Assembly (NCBI GenBank): GCA_003452275.1
Contig: DMIT01000023.1
Location: forward strand, 1-13,746
DNA from: Rhodospirillaceae bacterium
GTDB lineage: Bacteria; Pseudomonadota; Alphaproteobacteria; Micavibrionales; Micavibrionaceae
Direction of reading: 5' to 3'
DNA length: 13,746 bases
Shown: piece after piece, positions 1-7,905 of the stretch
How the letters are laid out: each line of letters starts with the position of its first letter
Numbering within the stretch: the first letter of the stretch is position 1
The notes under the pieces: model-generated
Told to the model about the DNA's origin: nothing
Database searches by the model: none
What the model saw: only the letters and a program-made list of their open reading frames with translations
Position numbers and translations under genes: made by a program

Positions 1-834
1 GAAAAATCGAACGTCGTTTTCTGGACAGGCACCGAGATTTTCGGCGTTACAAAAAACGATTCCGGTTTCAGTATCAAGACCTCTCAAAATATGATCGTCA
101 CTTGCTCTGCGCTCGTCATCGCGACTGGCGGTCTGTCCATTCCCAAAATCGGCGCGACATCGTTCGGTTATAAAATCGCCGAACAATTCGGGCATCACAT
201 TATCCCGACGCGTGCGGGACTGGTGCCGTTGACCTTTACCGACGACACATCAAAGCTCTGCGCGGAACTGACAGGCCTATCCGTTGACCCGTCAGTTGTA
301 TCCACTGGCAAAACAAAATTTGATGAAGCGTTATTATTTACTCATCGCGGTTTAAGCGGCCCTGTGATCTTGCAGATTTCATCTTACTGGTCAGAGACAA
401 AGCCTATCCATGTCAATCTTGTTCCACATCTCAAAGCCTTCGACTGGCTCAAAGAAAAACGCAAGTCAGACCCAAAGAAAATGTTGCGGACGGTGATGGA
501 AGAATTATTGCCAAACCGCCTGGCAGACGCACTTGCCGCAGTATCAGGACATGATGGGCAAATGGGAAACCTCAATGACAAGAAATTGACGGATGTTGCC
601 AATATCCTGAATAACTGGACACTTATTCCCGCCGGAACCGAAGGTTATCGCACTGCCGAGGTCACATTGGGCGGCGTCGACACCAAAGATATTTCATCCC
701 AGAATTTTGAATCCAGAATGACCCCGGGCTTGCATTTTATCGGCGAGGTTTTAGATGTAACGGGCCATCTCGGCGGCTTTAATTTCCAATGGGCGTGGGC
801 GTCCGGTTTCTGTTGCGGCGAAAGTCTCTCGTAA
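1..834 (+). CDS. HI0933/YhiN-family FAD-dependent oxidoreductase, 5' end missing
   Basis: The reading frame is open from base 1, so the gene begins outside the window; 277 residues to the TAA at 832-834 are present. The family is usually about 390-400 residues, so roughly the N-terminal third, including the first FAD-binding Gly-rich loop, is missing. Family signatures seen: an ATGGLSIPKIGAT segment (residues 41-53 of the visible part), LLFTHRGLSGPVILQIS in the middle, and a C-terminal block with GEVLDVTGHLGGFNFQWAW, which in this family contacts FAD. Members are cytosolic flavoproteins (E. coli YhiN, BaiN of bile-acid-metabolising clostridia); the physiological substrate in proteobacteria is generally not established. 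It is convergent with rodA, and the two stops sit side by side. Family assignment is strong; exact reaction is unknown. Confidence 0.9.
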   Translation, partial: EKSNVVFWTGTEIFGVTKNDSGFSIKTSQNMIVTCSALVIATGGLSIPKIGATSFGYKIAEQFGHHIIPTRAGLVPLTFTDDTSKLCAELTGLSVDPSVVSTGKTKFDEALLFTHRGLSGPVILQISSYWSETKPIHVNLVPHLKAFDWLKEKRKSDPKKMLRTVMEELLPNRLADALAAVSGHDGQMGNLNDKKLTDVANILNNWTLIPAGTEGYRTAEVTLGGVDTKDISSQNFESRMTPGLHFIGEVLDVTGHLGGFNFQWAWASGFCCGESLS

Positions 835-1974
835 CTAAAAACCTTTCGGCAACCTTGCATCCCGATGCACGTTACAGCATTGAATAATACCAAAAGCGGC
901 CATGACGGATAAAAGGGCCGTTCCACCATATGACATCATTGGCAGCGGAATGCCTACCACCGGCAATAATCCCATGACCATACCGATATTCACCAATACA
1001 TAGACCGAGAAATTAACCGTCAAACCAAAGGCGACCAACCGCGCAAACTGGCTGCGGCACCTGAAAGAAATCCAGTATCCGTAAAGAATAATCATACCGA
1101 GAATAGCCATGAGGAATAACCCACCGAACAACCCCCATTCCTCGGCCCATAATGTAAAGATAAAGTCAGTGTGTTTTTCGGGCAGAAAATTAAGGTGGGA
1201 CTGGGTGCCCTCCAGAAACCCTTTACCTGTAATTCCACCAGAGCCCAAGGCGATTTTCGATTGGGTGATGTGAAACCCCGCGCCCAGCGGGTCGGATTCG
1301 GGGTTCATAAAAATCAACACGCGTTTCTGCTGATATTCATGCAGGAATTGCCACGCAATCGGCACCGCCGCAATCGCGGCCCCTATTCCGGCAATAAACA
1401 GCCACATTGACACACCGCCGACGAATAGCATGGCAACACCGCCGAAAACAATGGACAGGCCGGTACCCAGATCAGGCTGCATAACCACCAGCGCGACAGG
1501 GATCAACACCATAAGCACAGGAATGATTAAATTTTTAAACTGCTTGGCTTCGCTGACTTCCTTGCTGTGATAAAATCGGGCGAGGCAGAGGATGGTCGAA
1601 ATTTTGGCCAGTTCCGATGGCTGGATTTTTATGACACCCAGATCGAGCCAGCGTTGCGCCCCCATGCCGATATGCCCGAAAATATCAACCAGCAGCAATA
1701 ACAGGATGACAATAATATGAAACGGATAGGCAATGCGGAATATCCATTTAATATCCAAGATCGCGATCACAACCAACAGCCCGATGGCGAAGATAAAACG
1801 GATAATTTGCGGGGAAGCCCATGGCTCGATACTGCCGCCCGCCGCCGAATATAGCGACAAAAATCCGATGGTGGCATAGACACATAGCAAAAACACCTGC
1901 CCCCATGCAATCTGGCGGATTTTACCGAGGATACTCATATCCTCTGAAAACAAACTGGAACGGAAAATGGCCAT
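835..1974 (-). CDS. rodA: Peptidoglycan glycosyltransferase RodA (SEDS family)
   Basis: RodA polymerises lipid II into glycan strands in the elongasome, paired with the transpeptidase PBP2. The 379-residue protein is almost entirely hydrophobic segments, consistent with about ten membrane helices. SEDS signatures visible include GMGAQRW(L)DLG...QPSELAKI near residues 103-123, a MQPDLGTG(L)S motif near 164-172, LPEKHTDFIFTLWAEEWG in the large periplasmic loop, and LPVVGIPLPMMSYGGTALL near the C-terminus. The start ATG overlaps the mrdA stop by one base (TAATG), with a GGA about eleven bases upstream inside mrdA, so translation is probably coupled. It is the last gene of the mreC-mreD-mrdA-rodA run. 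FtsW is the main alternative in this family, but the mrdA neighbour and MSYGG context favour RodA. The start matches family length. Confidence 0.96.
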   Translation of the reverse strand: MAIFRSSLFSEDMSILGKIRQIAWGQVFLLCVYATIGFLSLYSAAGGSIEPWASPQIIRFIFAIGLLVVIAILDIKWIFRIAYPFHIIVILLLLLVDIFGHIGMGAQRWLDLGVIKIQPSELAKISTILCLARFYHSKEVSEAKQFKNLIIPVLMVLIPVALVVMQPDLGTGLSIVFGGVAMLFVGGVSMWLFIAGIGAAIAAVPIAWQFLHEYQQKRVLIFMNPESDPLGAGFHITQSKIALGSGGITGKGFLEGTQSHLNFLPEKHTDFIFTLWAEEWGLFGGLFLMAILGMIILYGYWISFRCRSQFARLVAFGLTVNFSVYVLVNIGMVMGLLPVVGIPLPMMSYGGTALLSVMAAFGIIQCCNVHRDARLPKGF

Positions 1975-3818
1975 TATGTTTTTTCCATTTCTTTGACAGC
2001 GGGGTTACGTTTCTGAACTTCCAGCAATAAGTCACGGGCAATCGGCGCGGCAGCCCCCGACCCGCTGCCGCCATGTTCGACAATCACCGCGCATACGTAA
2101 CGCGGATTATCGACAGGCGCATAACCGATGAATAATCCGTGATGGCGTAAATGCCACGGTAAATCTTCCTGACGGCGTACTCCCGATGCCCGCTCGGCCT
2201 TCGTGATACGCTTGACCTGCGATGTTCCGGTTTTACCGCCCATCTGCATTCCGGGTTCCTTGATCTGGGCGGCGGCGGCTGTCCCCCCCGGTTGCATCAC
2301 CTGTTCCATACCGCGACAGACCAATTCAAGATGTCTGGGGTTAATTCCCATGTCGCGGGCTTCGTCCTGAAATATTTTTTTGTTGCCGGCATATCCGGCC
2401 AGCCACGGTTTCACCGACTTGCCACCATTGACGATGCGCGCGGTCATGGTTGCCAGTTGCAACGGGGACGCCAGCATATATCCCTGACCGATGGACGCAT
2501 TGATCGTCTCCCCCGGATGCCATGTTTTATCACCGCGCTGTTTGCGTTTCCATGCAATGTCGGGGACTTCGCCCGCTTTGGTTTCGGGAAGATCGAAATT
2601 CAAACTATCCCCCAACCCCAGACGCCGCGCCATCGCCGCGATACGGTCAATCCCGACCGCATTCGACATTTTGTAAAAGTAAACGTCGCAGGAATGGGCC
2701 AGCGCACCAACCACATTCACAGTGCCATGCCCGCCTGCCTTCCAGCAATGGAAACGGTTATTGCCGAAATCATAATGGCCGGGACAGAATGCGGTTGTAT
2801 GCTCGTCGATAACTCCGGCCTCTAACCCTGCCAACGCCGTACAAACTTTGAATGTTGATCCCGGCGGATACAGCCCGCCTGCCACTTTGTTATTCAGGGG
2901 GTGTGCAGGATCATCGCGCAATTGCTCCCAATCCATGGCCGAAATCCCGCCGGAAAATATATTGGGGTCAAAACTCGGATGATTGGCCAACGCATAAACC
3001 GCGCCCGTGACAGCATCCATCACGATGGCTGCCGCGCTGCGTTCGGTTGTCAGGCGTTGCTGTGCAAAACGCTGGAACTCTGCGTCAATTGATAGAACAA
3101 GGCGTTCCCCCTGAATGCTCGCGGTGCGGTTCAATTCCTGAACGGCACGACCATGAACATTGACCTCGACCTCGGCCTTACCGGGCAAGCCCTGCAACAC
3201 GGTTTCATATTTTTTCTCTAAAGCGCTTTTGCCGACTAAAAATCCGGGCATGGCCAATAACGGCGCACTACTGACCATATCCGCTTCACTGACCCGCCCG
3301 ACATAACCGATGATGTGCCCAGTGGCTTCTTTATAAGGGTAACTGCGCAAATCACCCGCTTGAATAGATACGCCCGGCAATTTCGGAAGATTGAGTTCCA
3401 CCAGTGAAACTTCGTCCCAGTTCAGCTTGTTGCGCACTTCCACAGGGACATAGGCAGGTTTCTGCTTGGCTTGTCGTAGTGCTTTTTTAATGCTGCCATC
3501 ATCCACTGAAATATATTTTTTCAAATCGGTCAGCGTTTTTTCCAAACTCTCAACCTGCTCCGGCGTGACCAGAACCTGAAAATTCTGAAGATTGGTGGCT
3601 AACGGCACACCAAACCGGTCAACAATCTGACCGCGCGACGGAGGTAAAATTTTGATGCTGATACGATTATTTTCGGCAAGGGTTTTATATTTTTCTCCTT
3701 CAACCACCTGCAACCATGCTAAACGCGCCCCGAGTACGGTTAAGGCACACCCCTGCAACGCGCCAATGATAAAAGCGCGGCGTGTGAAGGAGTCAATTTT
3801 TTCCTGATCGCGTTCCAT
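1974..3818 (-). CDS. mrdA: Penicillin-binding protein 2, elongation-specific transpeptidase
   Basis: PBP2 cross-links new peptidoglycan in the lateral wall together with RodA. The 614-residue protein has a short basic cytoplasmic tail, one membrane anchor near residues 15-38, a dimerisation/pedestal region starting with the SRGQIVDRFG block (61-70), and a transpeptidase domain from about 240. The catalytic motifs are all present: PGSTFK with Ser321 and Lys324, SCD at 376-378 (the SxD form usual in PBP2), and KTG at 529-531 within GGKTGTSQV. Length and order fit the family. It starts 11 bases after mreD and overlaps rodA by one base. No good Shine-Dalgarno sequence precedes the ATG, which suggests translation coupled to mreD. 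Class B PBP is certain; PBP2 rather than FtsI follows from the neighbours and the SxD motif. Confidence 0.96.
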   Translation of the reverse strand: MERDQEKIDSFTRRAFIIGALQGCALTVLGARLAWLQVVEGEKYKTLAENNRISIKILPPSRGQIVDRFGVPLATNLQNFQVLVTPEQVESLEKTLTDLKKYISVDDGSIKKALRQAKQKPAYVPVEVRNKLNWDEVSLVELNLPKLPGVSIQAGDLRSYPYKEATGHIIGYVGRVSEADMVSSAPLLAMPGFLVGKSALEKKYETVLQGLPGKAEVEVNVHGRAVQELNRTASIQGERLVLSIDAEFQRFAQQRLTTERSAAAIVMDAVTGAVYALANHPSFDPNIFSGGISAMDWEQLRDDPAHPLNNKVAGGLYPPGSTFKVCTALAGLEAGVIDEHTTAFCPGHYDFGNNRFHCWKAGGHGTVNVVGALAHSCDVYFYKMSNAVGIDRIAAMARRLGLGDSLNFDLPETKAGEVPDIAWKRKQRGDKTWHPGETINASIGQGYMLASPLQLATMTARIVNGGKSVKPWLAGYAGNKKIFQDEARDMGINPRHLELVCRGMEQVMQPGGTAAAAQIKEPGMQMGGKTGTSQVKRITKAERASGVRRQEDLPWHLRHHGLFIGYAPVDNPRYVCAVIVEHGGSGSGAAAPIARDLLLEVQKRNPAVKEMEKT

Positions 3819-3829
3819 ATGGTCTTATA

Positions 3830-4336
3830 TCAGTCGGAGAGCAGGCGATTCAAGAGGATCATTGGCGGTAAAATCAACGGATACAACAAATAGGAAATAA
3901 CGAGGTTAAATGCGAGAGGTTTCAAAGGAAGAACAGACAAAGCGTCCAATGTATAAACTGTGTACTGTAACCCCATCACCAATGTAACTGCGACGCAAAA
4001 CCCCGCCCAGATCACAGACCATGACTGCCCCAGCAGAAAACGGCGTTGCCCGCGTACGATCATGGCAACCACCATAAAGCAGAAAGCATTCAACCCGACC
4101 AGTCCACCTGACAATAAATCCAGCAAAAGCCCCGTCGCGAATATCACAGGGTACGGCAACAAAGTCGGTCTATAAACCGTCCAAAAATAAATACCGATCA
4201 AAAGAAACGAAAGCTTTCCCCCGTCAGACCCCAGCAACGGAAATTTGACAAGGTTCAAAAGGATCAGAATAAACAGAATGATATATAAGCCGAACAGCTT
4301 CAGTGTGTGTAATCCGAAGAAATGGTGGCGGGACAT
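3830..4336 (-). CDS. mreD: Rod shape-determining protein MreD
   Basis: MreD is the small integral membrane protein of the elongasome, linking MreC and the PBP2-RodA pair to MreB. The 168-residue product is very hydrophobic, with about five membrane segments (for example LFGLYIILFILILLNLV near residues 14-30 and VISYLLYPLILPPMILL near the end), and it has the expected length. Individual residues of MreD are poorly conserved, so the call depends on hydrophobic profile, size and its place between mreC (one base upstream) and mrdA (11 bases downstream). A GAG about seven bases before the ATG may act as the ribosome binding site. Confidence 0.93.
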   Translation of the reverse strand: MSRHHFFGLHTLKLFGLYIILFILILLNLVKFPLLGSDGGKLSFLLIGIYFWTVYRPTLLPYPVIFATGLLLDLLSGGLVGLNAFCFMVVAMIVRGQRRFLLGQSWSVIWAGFCVAVTLVMGLQYTVYTLDALSVLPLKPLAFNLVISYLLYPLILPPMILLNRLLSD

Positions 4337-4337
4337 T

Positions 4338-5228
4338 TTACTCGGGCCCGGCTGTCAAAGTTTTGATGCTGTGACGGACATTGGGGTCTTGGGGTTTTTC
4401 GACAATCTGAACATATCCGGCACCGTACGGGTCAGAATACATCATAACCATAGGTACCCCGTTTTTAATTTCAGAGACTTCCCCAATCGGCAAACCGTTC
4501 GGGAACATGCCGCCACTGCCCGATGTGATGATACGTGATCCCTTTTCAACCATAACATCCGGAGGCAAATGGATCAAAACCAATAGATCGTCATTGGTTC
4601 CAGACAGCACCGCACGTTGGTTCGCACCTTCGACCACTACCGGTACGTGGGAGTTAATGTCATTGAGCAACAAAACGCGCGAGGCACGTTGACCGACCTC
4701 GATAATGCGCCCGATCATTCCCTGACTGCCTAGGACAGCCTGCCCCTCTTCCACCGCATTGTCTGTTCCCGCTTCGATCAAAACGGTTTTAACAAAACTG
4801 CTGCCGGAATCGGCAATGACGCGCGTCGTGATATAACTTTGATCCGGTTCGGGAATGACATTGAGGAGGTCTTTTAAGGACTGGTTTTCAGAGCGCAGCA
4901 ACATTGCCGTCTGATACCATTCATGCAGTTGTTTATTCTCGGCCTTCAACCGCGCATTTTCTGCCCTGATTTTAGTCAGTCCAGATGCATCGCTGATCGT
5001 TTCGGTCATCACCCGGAATGGTGCGCCGACGAATTCGATGGCGGGAGACAAAGCATCGATGGCCGCCATACGAGGCCCGCCCCACAAAGTCGGACTAATC
5101 AACGATGATAATAACAAAACCACGGCAATTCCCGTCAATGCCAATGGCGAATAGCGACTGAGGCGCATAGCCATGGTGGCTGCGCGCATTGCCTGTCTTC
5201 TTTTGTCCTGACGGTTATATTGTGCCAT
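4338..5228 (-). CDS. mreC: Rod shape-determining protein MreC
   Basis: MreC is a bitopic periplasmic scaffold that activates the PBP2-RodA synthase. The 296-residue product has a basic cytoplasmic tail (1-26), a membrane helix near 27-45, a coiled-coil stretch at about 84-123 (IRAENARLKAENKQL and following) and two small beta domains. The TSGSGGMFPNGLPIGEV segment (235-251) is a typical MreC motif. An AGG about nine bases before the ATG could be the ribosome binding site. It is the first gene of the elongation operon here. The expected upstream neighbour mreB is replaced by an intergenic gap and Tad-type genes, so mreC probably has its own promoter or is read from the tad side; I found no convincing -35/-10 pair in the gap. 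Confidence 0.95.
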   Translation of the reverse strand: MAQYNRQDKRRQAMRAATMAMRLSRYSPLALTGIAVVLLLSSLISPTLWGGPRMAAIDALSPAIEFVGAPFRVMTETISDASGLTKIRAENARLKAENKQLHEWYQTAMLLRSENQSLKDLLNVIPEPDQSYITTRVIADSGSSFVKTVLIEAGTDNAVEEGQAVLGSQGMIGRIIEVGQRASRVLLLNDINSHVPVVVEGANQRAVLSGTNDDLLVLIHLPPDVMVEKGSRIITSGSGGMFPNGLPIGEVSEIKNGVPMVMMYSDPYGAGYVQIVEKPQDPNVRHSIKTLTAGPE

Positions 5229-5375
5229 TCATTAACCTAATCCCGAGCATCATGAGCATCCGAGCCATGAGAGTTAAACCTTGCCACGATCAAAAGATTT
5301 TTTCAAATAGGATTTTCAAAAAAATGCATGTTATCTCAATACACTAGAAACCTTACTTCATATACAGCTTACCCT
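5229..5375. other. Intergenic gap before mreC with short repeats
   Basis: This 147-base gap separates the TadG-like gene from mreC on the minus strand. It is AT-rich in the middle, with two similar TTTGAAAA-type tracts on the minus strand. Next to mreC it has a 9-base-spaced direct repeat, GAGCATC at 5245-5251 and 5254-5260, flanked by CGAGC copies at 5244 and 5261 and CATGAG copies at 5251 and 5266. On the transcript these could form a weak 5-6 bp hairpin. I see no convincing promoter and no strong intrinsic terminator. Confidence 0.4.
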
Positions 5376-6680
5376 TTAGCTTTTAATATGAATATTCGAT
5401 AATTCACGGGCGATCTGTTCAAATGCGTTCAACAAATTGGTCTGTGACGGCGCGTCATAATATTTATCAGTACTGCTGGCGCAGTTTCTAAAATATCCCT
5501 TGGTGGTGGTGTCGATGCTGGACGTAAAAGTTATGGTATAAATGGTAATACCATCATTTTTCATATTTTGACAAGTTGTCGCCAGTTTGGTGTCAAGATT
5601 ACGATCAGTTAACTTTAAAGTCGACCATTCGCCATAGGCACTATAAGCACCACCGATATTATTATCTCCGTCGGTCATCAGAATAGCGACTTTTTTGACG
5701 GTCACGTCGTTCCATGCCGCCCCTTCCCTGAACGGGGCCTCGGGTGACAAGACGCGGTACCCCCACACCATACCGATATTGCTCAATGTATTTCCCGATG
5801 CGGCAAGGCTGGTGATTTTGGCTTTGATCGTTCCATAGACGCTGGTCAACGGCAGGACATAAGATTTGTTACATCCATTATTGATGCCACCGTTGGAATT
5901 ATTATACATGTTCCATTTCCAGCCTGATCCCTCATTCTGGGTATCTTGTGGCGAACTGCGTTCCAGAACGCACCCCCACCATTGGGTTGAACTGGACTGG
6001 TTAAAGCTTTTGTTAGAGGGATTGTTCACAAAGGCAGTGTCATAAGTGGACCCGCTAGGGTTTTTTCCCAGACCATATGGCCCGACATTGACAGTATTGG
6101 CGAACGGTACAATGCCAATCTTCACCAGACTTGAACAGGCGGAATTCGAACATAAGACATTCAGGAAATTCGTCGCCGCAGTTTTTAAGGCTCCGATATT
6201 GTTGTTGGTACTCATTGACCCTGTGACGTCCAGAACCATTGCGACTTCCAGCCCTAAAATCTCGCGGGTGACAGTTGTTTTGGCGGATACCACCATTTCA
6301 TCAACCCCCAGAAATTTTGCAAAGCTGGTGTCATATCGTGATTTGGCACTCACGGTAATGTCATCACCCGATACCGATACTTTAAGATCAAAGGTCGCAC
6401 CGATTTTATCCAGCGGATAATTTTTATAAAAAAATTGCTCGACTTTTGACTGGATCGCCGCCGTTGATGATCCACCTGCAGAGGCCGCCGCTGCCAAAGC
6501 CGCAGAGTCAATGGCATTAGAAAGTCTCTGCTTCACCATATGCGCCATCGACAAATCCACAGCAAATCCTGCGGCTCCGACAACAACCGGCATGGCAATG
6601 GCAAAGGCCACCGACAATGCGCCTATCGTTTGCCGCAGATAATCATGGATATGTCTGGTCATTTGAGATTTGTTTTCCAT
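5376..6680 (-). CDS. TadG-like protein with von Willebrand factor A domain
   Basis: The 434-residue protein resembles TadG-type proteins of the tight-adherence pilus system. It has a short cytoplasmic N-terminus, one hydrophobic segment at about 18-42 (GALSVAFAIAMPVVVGAAGFAVDL-type, characteristic of TadG/TadE N-termini), then an Ala-rich pilin-like helix (VKQRLSNAIDSAALAAAAS). A VWA domain follows from about residue 145, with MIDAS residues visible: Asp151, Thr153 and Ser155 in DVTGS, a likely Thr298 and Asp337 in LMTDGDNN. The C-terminus NAFEQIARELSNI closes the VWA fold. Asn/Ser/Gly-rich stretches around 205-275 and several cysteines (176, 182, 238, 270, 370, 400) suggest an exported, disulfide-containing domain. 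It starts 5 bases after the upstream TadE-like gene, with a GGA before the ATG. Known TadG roles are surface attachment and pilus assembly; the precise role here is inferred. Confidence 0.88.
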   Translation of the reverse strand: MENKSQMTRHIHDYLRQTIGALSVAFAIAMPVVVGAAGFAVDLSMAHMVKQRLSNAIDSAALAAAASAGGSSTAAIQSKVEQFFYKNYPLDKIGATFDLKVSVSGDDITVSAKSRYDTSFAKFLGVDEMVVSAKTTVTREILGLEVAMVLDVTGSMSTNNNIGALKTAATNFLNVLCSNSACSSLVKIGIVPFANTVNVGPYGLGKNPSGSTYDTAFVNNPSNKSFNQSSSTQWWGCVLERSSPQDTQNEGSGWKWNMYNNSNGGINNGCNKSYVLPLTSVYGTIKAKITSLAASGNTLSNIGMVWGYRVLSPEAPFREGAAWNDVTVKKVAILMTDGDNNIGGAYSAYGEWSTLKLTDRNLDTKLATTCQNMKNDGITIYTITFTSSIDTTTKGYFRNCASSTDKYYDAPSQTNLLNAFEQIARELSNIHIKS

Positions 6681-6685
6681 CGTTG

Positions 6686-7231
6686 CTAATTCCAGGTTAC
6701 CGTTGCACTGCGCCTGCCTCTTGCAAACGCGACCTCCGTAAAATCAAATTCGCCCGTAAAAAAATGCGCGAACTGCGGAACATATTTATAAACGACCGTC
6801 ACGATAATCATTCCCTCGCCGCCATTCGACATTCCTTTGACACTATTCACCGCATTCTGATTGGGCGGCATATTTTGCGTTTCTCTCCACAAAATCTGTG
6901 GATTTTTATTGCTATCAAATTGAATACTGACAATATCGACACCGTACACATTCGCCCCATACGGTTCGAACGCCAATTTCGATCCCTCTATAATATCCGC
7001 CAGATTGGCCGTATTCATCGTCTTGTTACGTGATACCAGATCAGCGGCGACCTGAGACGCGGTGATGGTCTTTTGTGACAAGATAATCCCATTTCCCAAA
7101 TCGAATACGCCCAATAATAACGTCAGCATCGGCGGAAATAGCATAACTGCCTCGACCATGGCCACGCCATCTTCATCCTCGATCCAGCCACGGATCATCT
7201 GCGTGATATAAAAAAAATCAATATAGATCAT
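6686..7231 (-). CDS. TadE-like pseudopilin, second of pair
   Basis: The 181-residue product carries a TadE-type N-terminus: EDEDGVAMVEAVMLFPPMLTLLLGVFDLGNGIILSQKTITASQVAADLVSRN. Gly22 followed five residues later by Glu27 matches the G/xxxxE cleavage site recognised by the TadV prepilin peptidase, followed by one hydrophobic helix at about 28-50. The rest is a small exported domain without recognised motifs. The ATG used here overlaps the preceding gene's stop as ATGA, pointing to coupled translation; Met12 is an alternative start that would give a more typical short leader. It lies between another TadE-like gene and the TadG-like gene, a TadE-TadF/E-TadG arrangement. TadF is the main alternative name. 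Minor pseudopilin role is inferred from family. Confidence 0.82.
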   Translation of the reverse strand: MIYIDFFYITQMIRGWIEDEDGVAMVEAVMLFPPMLTLLLGVFDLGNGIILSQKTITASQVAADLVSRNKTMNTANLADIIEGSKLAFEPYGANVYGVDIVSIQFDSNKNPQILWRETQNMPPNQNAVNSVKGMSNGGEGMIIVTVVYKYVPQFAHFFTGEFDFTEVAFARGRRSATVTWN

Positions 7232-7770
7232 AATTCATCCACGACCTGACGCACGTCATAAGGTTCGGTTTCCAACACCACCGTTGTAATCATCAATTTG
7301 CTGTTATGGGGACTATCTGCAAATGCCGCCCCCAGTAACGGAGTCAATAACGGATAACGATAAGCCGCGCGGATCAAGACGACATCATCCACTGACCCTG
7401 GATCAAATCCTGCTGATTGCAAATTGCCATCTTCATCAAAACTGGCAGGATAACTGGCAAAATCAGAAAACCCGTCCATGGTGATGACTTCATATTGAAT
7501 GGCATTGCATGGTATGAATCCCTTCACCTTGCCGCATAATACATCTTCAAACATCTGGCGGGGATCACCATTTGTTTGCTGCACCTGCCCTGTCCGGATC
7601 AGGCGAGCCGCATCATTTGTGGCGGCATCCAATGTACTCATCGCGGCGAACATAATCGACAGTTCAATGATCCCCACGAGAAGATAGAAAAAGGGGAAAG
7701 CCACCAGAGCGAATTCAACCGCCGTTGCTGCATCCTCCCCCTTCCACCATCTCCTTACGAAACGACCCAT
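7228..7770 (-). CDS. TadE-like pilus assembly protein, first of pair
   Basis: The 180-residue protein begins with a basic patch, then GEDAATAVEFALVAFPFFYLLVGIIELSIMF (residues 11-41), the classic TadE motif in which Glu19 sits at the start of a hydrophobic helix. The following helix (STLDAATNDAARLIRTGQVQQ) and an exported domain with two cysteines (79 and 88, likely disulfide-bonded) match TadE/TadE-like proteins. The spacing between Gly11 and Glu19 is longer than the canonical G/xxxxE site, so peptidase processing is less certain than for the next gene. It is the first gene of the trio, 135 bases after metG ends, and its stop overlaps the next start by four bases. A GAG lies six bases ahead of the ATG. 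I could not place a confident promoter in the gap. Confidence 0.83.
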   Translation of the reverse strand: MGRFVRRWWKGEDAATAVEFALVAFPFFYLLVGIIELSIMFAAMSTLDAATNDAARLIRTGQVQQTNGDPRQMFEDVLCGKVKGFIPCNAIQYEVITMDGFSDFASYPASFDEDGNLQSAGFDPGSVDDVVLIRAAYRYPLLTPLLGAAFADSPHNSKLMITTVVLETEPYDVRQVVDEL

Positions 7771-7905
7771 TTCAACTCGCCGACTTTTTTATAGGGAGCC
7801 CACAAAAGAATACGCCCCCTTATCTTTTATGATACGGACGTGAAAAGAACAGTTTCTTAAAAATGTGTAAAATTTAAGATAGTTTGGAGGGATAGAACGC
7901 GACGG
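7771..7905. other. Intergenic gap between metG and the tad-like trio
   Basis: This 135-base gap must hold the end of the metG transcript and probably the start of the tad-like transcript, both minus strand. On the minus strand there is an AT-rich inverted repeat, TCTTAAA and TTTAAGA with an 11-base loop (7855-7879), too weak and without a clear U-tract to be a confident terminator. A CTATAA-like element lies near 7787-7792 but lacks a fitting -35. No small ORF is supported. Confidence 0.4.

Noticed and set aside
2292..2825. 177-residue plus-strand frame opposite mrdA
   Set aside because: It lies wholly inside the conserved PBP2 catalytic domain on the other strand and has no motifs or ribosome binding site; it is a shadow of a real gene.
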